Assembly: GCA_016177905.1 (NCBI GenBank)
Contig: JACOUK010000051.1
Span: 1 to 6,981, forward strand
Direction: 5' to 3'
Source: Candidatus Spechtiibacteriota bacterium
GTDB taxonomy: Bacteria; Patescibacteriota; Minisyncoccia; Spechtbacterales; HO2-43-30
Length of the DNA stretch: 6,981 bases
A program made the translations under genes and the position numbers. Below, piece after piece: positions 5,607 to 6,981 of the stretch. Position 1 is the stretch's first letter. Each line of letters starts with the position of its first letter. Below the pieces are notes generated by a model. That model was given only the letters and a program-made list of their open reading frames with translations. It was not told the origin of the DNA and did not search any database.

Positions 5607-6617
5607 ATGTTTTCTCCTCATAAAATCGGCATAGATCTCGGCACCTCAAATTCGCTTGTCTATGTGCCAAAAAAAGGGATCGTGATCAATGAGCCCTCTT
5701 TTGTTGCAATTTCCGCTGAAGACAACTCGGTGCTTGCGGTTGGCAACGCGGCGAAAGAAATGCTTGGCCGCACGCCCGGCACGATTATCGCGCACAGGCC
5801 TTTGCGGGATGGCGTTATAGCGGATTATAAAGTGACCGAGGCGTTGCTTCATTATGTGATGAATAAAGTCAGCGGGAGAGTGCGACTCCTCAAGCCAGAG
5901 GTGATGGTTTCGGTTCCCGCGGGGATCACTTCCACGGAACGTCGGGCTGTGATCGAAGCGAGTTTGAGGGCAGGGGCAAGGGCAGCGTATATTGTGAAAG
6001 CGCCGATACTCGCAGCAATCGGGGCGGGTATTCCGATTAATTCGCCGATGGGCCATATGATTGTTGATATCGGGGGCGGAACAACGGAAGTCGCCGTCAT
6101 TTCCCTTGGGGGCATTGTGTGTGTAAGCTCGGCTCGCGTGGGAGGGGACAAGATTGACGCGGCAATTGCCTCACACATCAAAGATAGGCATAATCTCGCC
6201 ATTGGAGATCATACGGCGGAGGAGATTAAGAAGACCATCGGAAGCGCGCTTCCTTTGAAGGATGAAGAGGAATATACGCTCAAAGGCAGAGATTTATTGA
6301 CCGGTCTTCCTCGCCATATAACCGTCAAAACAAATGAGATCACCGAAGCGATGAGCGGTGTATTGCGGACGGTCGTACAGACCGTGAAAGCAGTTCTTCG
6401 GGAAACGCCTCCGGAGCTTGCGGCAGACATTATGGACAAGGGGATGATTCTTACGGGAGGAATTGCGCTTCTTCGGAATCTCGACACATTGCTTTCCGAA
6501 GCAACCGGAGTCCCTGCGTACATCGCGGAAGATCCGCTTCTGTGCGTGGCGAAGGGCACGGGAGTCGCGTTGGAGAACCTCGAGGTGTATAAGAGGAGTA
6601 TAATGTCGAAGAAGTAG
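5607..6617 (+). CDS. mreB: Rod-shape-determining actin homologue MreB, with altered catalytic Glu pair
   Basis: MreB forms membrane-bound ATP-dependent filaments that direct lateral wall synthesis. The 336-residue product is full length (E. coli 347). Nucleotide-binding motifs are present: phosphate-1 'IGIDLGTSNSLVYV' (7-20), phosphate-2 'VDIGGGTTEVAVISLGGI' (153-170) and adenosine motif 'LTGGIALLRNLD' (282-293). 'RTPGTIIAHRPLRDGVIADY' features at 55-74 and 'AEDPLLCVAKGTG' (307-319) are also typical. The N-terminus has no amphipathic helix; a hydrophobic pair L94-L95 falls in the loop that inserts in the membrane in T. maritima MreB. The oddity is 'YIVKAPILAAIGAG' (128-141), where the family reads IEEPMAAAIGAG: E142-E143 of E. 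coli are K131-A132 here, so the glutamate needed for ATP hydrolysis is absent. mreC, mreD and rodA do not follow; a terminator does. Start is fixed by family alignment. Confidence 0.95.
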   Translation: MFSPHKIGIDLGTSNSLVYVPKKGIVINEPSFVAISAEDNSVLAVGNAAKEMLGRTPGTIIAHRPLRDGVIADYKVTEALLHYVMNKVSGRVRLLKPEVMVSVPAGITSTERRAVIEASLRAGARAAYIVKAPILAAIGAGIPINSPMGHMIVDIGGGTTEVAVISLGGIVCVSSARVGGDKIDAAIASHIKDRHNLAIGDHTAEEIKKTIGSALPLKDEEEYTLKGRDLLTGLPRHITVKTNEITEAMSGVLRTVVQTVKAVLRETPPELAADIMDKGMILTGGIALLRNLDTLLSEATGVPAYIAEDPLLCVAKGTGVALENLEVYKRSIMSKK

Positions 6618-6650
6618 ATATACTGAAACGCGCAAGTCTTAAAGGTATAG

Positions 6651-6674
6651 GCGAGGAAAACTCCTCGCTTTTTG
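6651..6674 (+). terminator. Intrinsic terminator of murA-mreB
   Basis: GCGAGGA (6651-6657), loop AAAC (6658-6661) and TCCTCGC (6662-6668) make a perfect seven-pair stem with a four-base loop, followed at once by TTTTTG (6669-6674). It is 33 bases after the mreB stop. Confidence 0.93.
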
Positions 6675-6735
6675 TTATGTAATGCGTAGGTTGCGCATGC
6701 ACATATTGTGGCCGCATATTACTTATGGGTATGCT

Positions 6736-6755
6736 ATATGATATATTATTCATAT
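6736..6755. repeat. AT-rich inverted repeat downstream of the terminator
   Basis: ATATGA (6736-6741) and TCATAT (6750-6755) are exact inverted repeats around the eight bases TATATTAT. TATATT (6742-6747) inside matches five of six -10 bases, and TGCTATATG overlaps the left arm. It may be the promoter/operator of the gene starting at 6824, though no good -35 is seen. The rest of 6675-6823 holds nothing else that I can identify. Confidence 0.25.
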
Positions 6756-6823
6756 GGTAACAAAGACCACGATCGTAATCTATGTTACTCTCAAGAAAAT
6801 AAAGTGGAAAGCAAAAAAGTGAA

Positions 6824-6981
6824 ATGAATAAAAGGGCAAGGAAAACTCTAATAAGGCGACCCCTTAAAACCAAAAGCATGCGAGCGGCAATAATACAACT
6901 TGCTGGTGCGGGTTCTTTTGTGTTGGATTATTATGCAGACATTTTATTGGGCTATACTGCAGCAAGGTTTTTGCGCCGACT
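6824..6981 (+). CDS. Small basic/hydrophobic protein, partial (runs off the window)
   Basis: An open frame from ATG 6824 continues to the window end, giving 52 residues and part of a codon. I do not recognise it. The first 20 residues are strongly basic (MNKRARKTLIRRPLKTKSMR), followed by a largely nonpolar stretch (about 20-50, with 'IIQLAGAGSFVLDYYADILLGY' features at 23-44) and then Arg-Arg. This suggests a small membrane-associated or amphipathic protein, but it could also be a chance open frame. An in-frame TAA at 6800-6802 bounds it upstream. Met19 (6878) is an alternative start that would drop most of the basic segment. It lies beyond the murA-mreB terminator, so it would need its own promoter. 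No Shine-Dalgarno is visible, as elsewhere in the window. Confidence 0.45.
   Translation, partial: MNKRARKTLIRRPLKTKSMRAAIIQLAGAGSFVLDYYADILLGYTAARFLRR

Noticed and set aside
6451..6879. Minus-strand open frame of 142 codons with a hydrophobic N-terminus, antisense to the end of mreB.
   Set aside because: It overlaps 167 bp of mreB and the terminator, and its C-terminal half is low-complexity shadow sequence with no recognisable domain.
1..6981. Search by eye for CRISPR arrays, insertion sequences, tRNA or rRNA genes, prophage genes and toxin-antitoxin pairs.
   Set aside because: No regular direct repeats with spacers, no transposase motifs, no cloverleaf and no such genes were seen; the content is core housekeeping.

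Overview
The window looks like ordinary chromosomal housekeeping DNA from a Candidate Phyla Radiation (Patescibacteria) bacterium, most likely a Parcubacteria-type lineage. The reasons are the tightly packed genes with 10-30 bp gaps, trimmed versions of core proteins (a short S4, an RNA polymerase alpha subunit without its C-terminal domain, a short L13), almost no recognisable Shine-Dalgarno sequences, and a membrane-anchored PEGA-domain protein of a kind common in these genomes. The taxonomic placement is inference; no marker here proves it.

Positions 1-2652, plus strand: the distal part of the ribosomal 'alpha operon' fused to the L13/S9 pair, in the order rpsD, rpoA, rplQ, rplM, rpsI. All five genes run the same way with gaps of 10-18 bp, so they are almost certainly one transcript that begins outside the window. 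Three proteins depart from the usual form: S4 lacks its N-terminal region, alpha ends in a Lys/Glu tail instead of the DNA- and activator-binding domain, and S9 carries an N-terminal charged extension of about 82 residues.

Positions 2668-4191, minus strand: one gene convergent with rpsI, encoding a predicted membrane-anchored, cell-surface protein (N-terminal anchor, PEGA domain, propeller-like repeats). Its promoter places the predicted transcription start on the A of its ATG, so it is probably translated from a leaderless mRNA. Its likely terminator lies inside the last codons of rpsI on the opposite strand, and a bipartite inverted repeat spans the convergent junction.

Positions 4192-4294 are a divergent promoter region. 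Positions 4295-6617, plus strand, hold murA (first committed step of peptidoglycan precursor synthesis) and mreB (the actin-like organiser of wall elongation), 34 bp apart and closed by a clear intrinsic terminator at 6651-6674. Supply of wall precursor and the cytoskeleton that guides wall insertion are thus made together. The MreB has Lys-Ala where the family has Glu-Glu, so the presumed catalytic glutamate is missing.

Positions 6675-6823 are an AT-rich intergenic stretch, followed by the start of a small basic/hydrophobic protein cut by the window end. I found no CRISPR array, insertion sequence, tRNA, rRNA or phage gene, and no undescribed multi-gene system. The points of interest are unusual forms of core proteins and the compact control signals.
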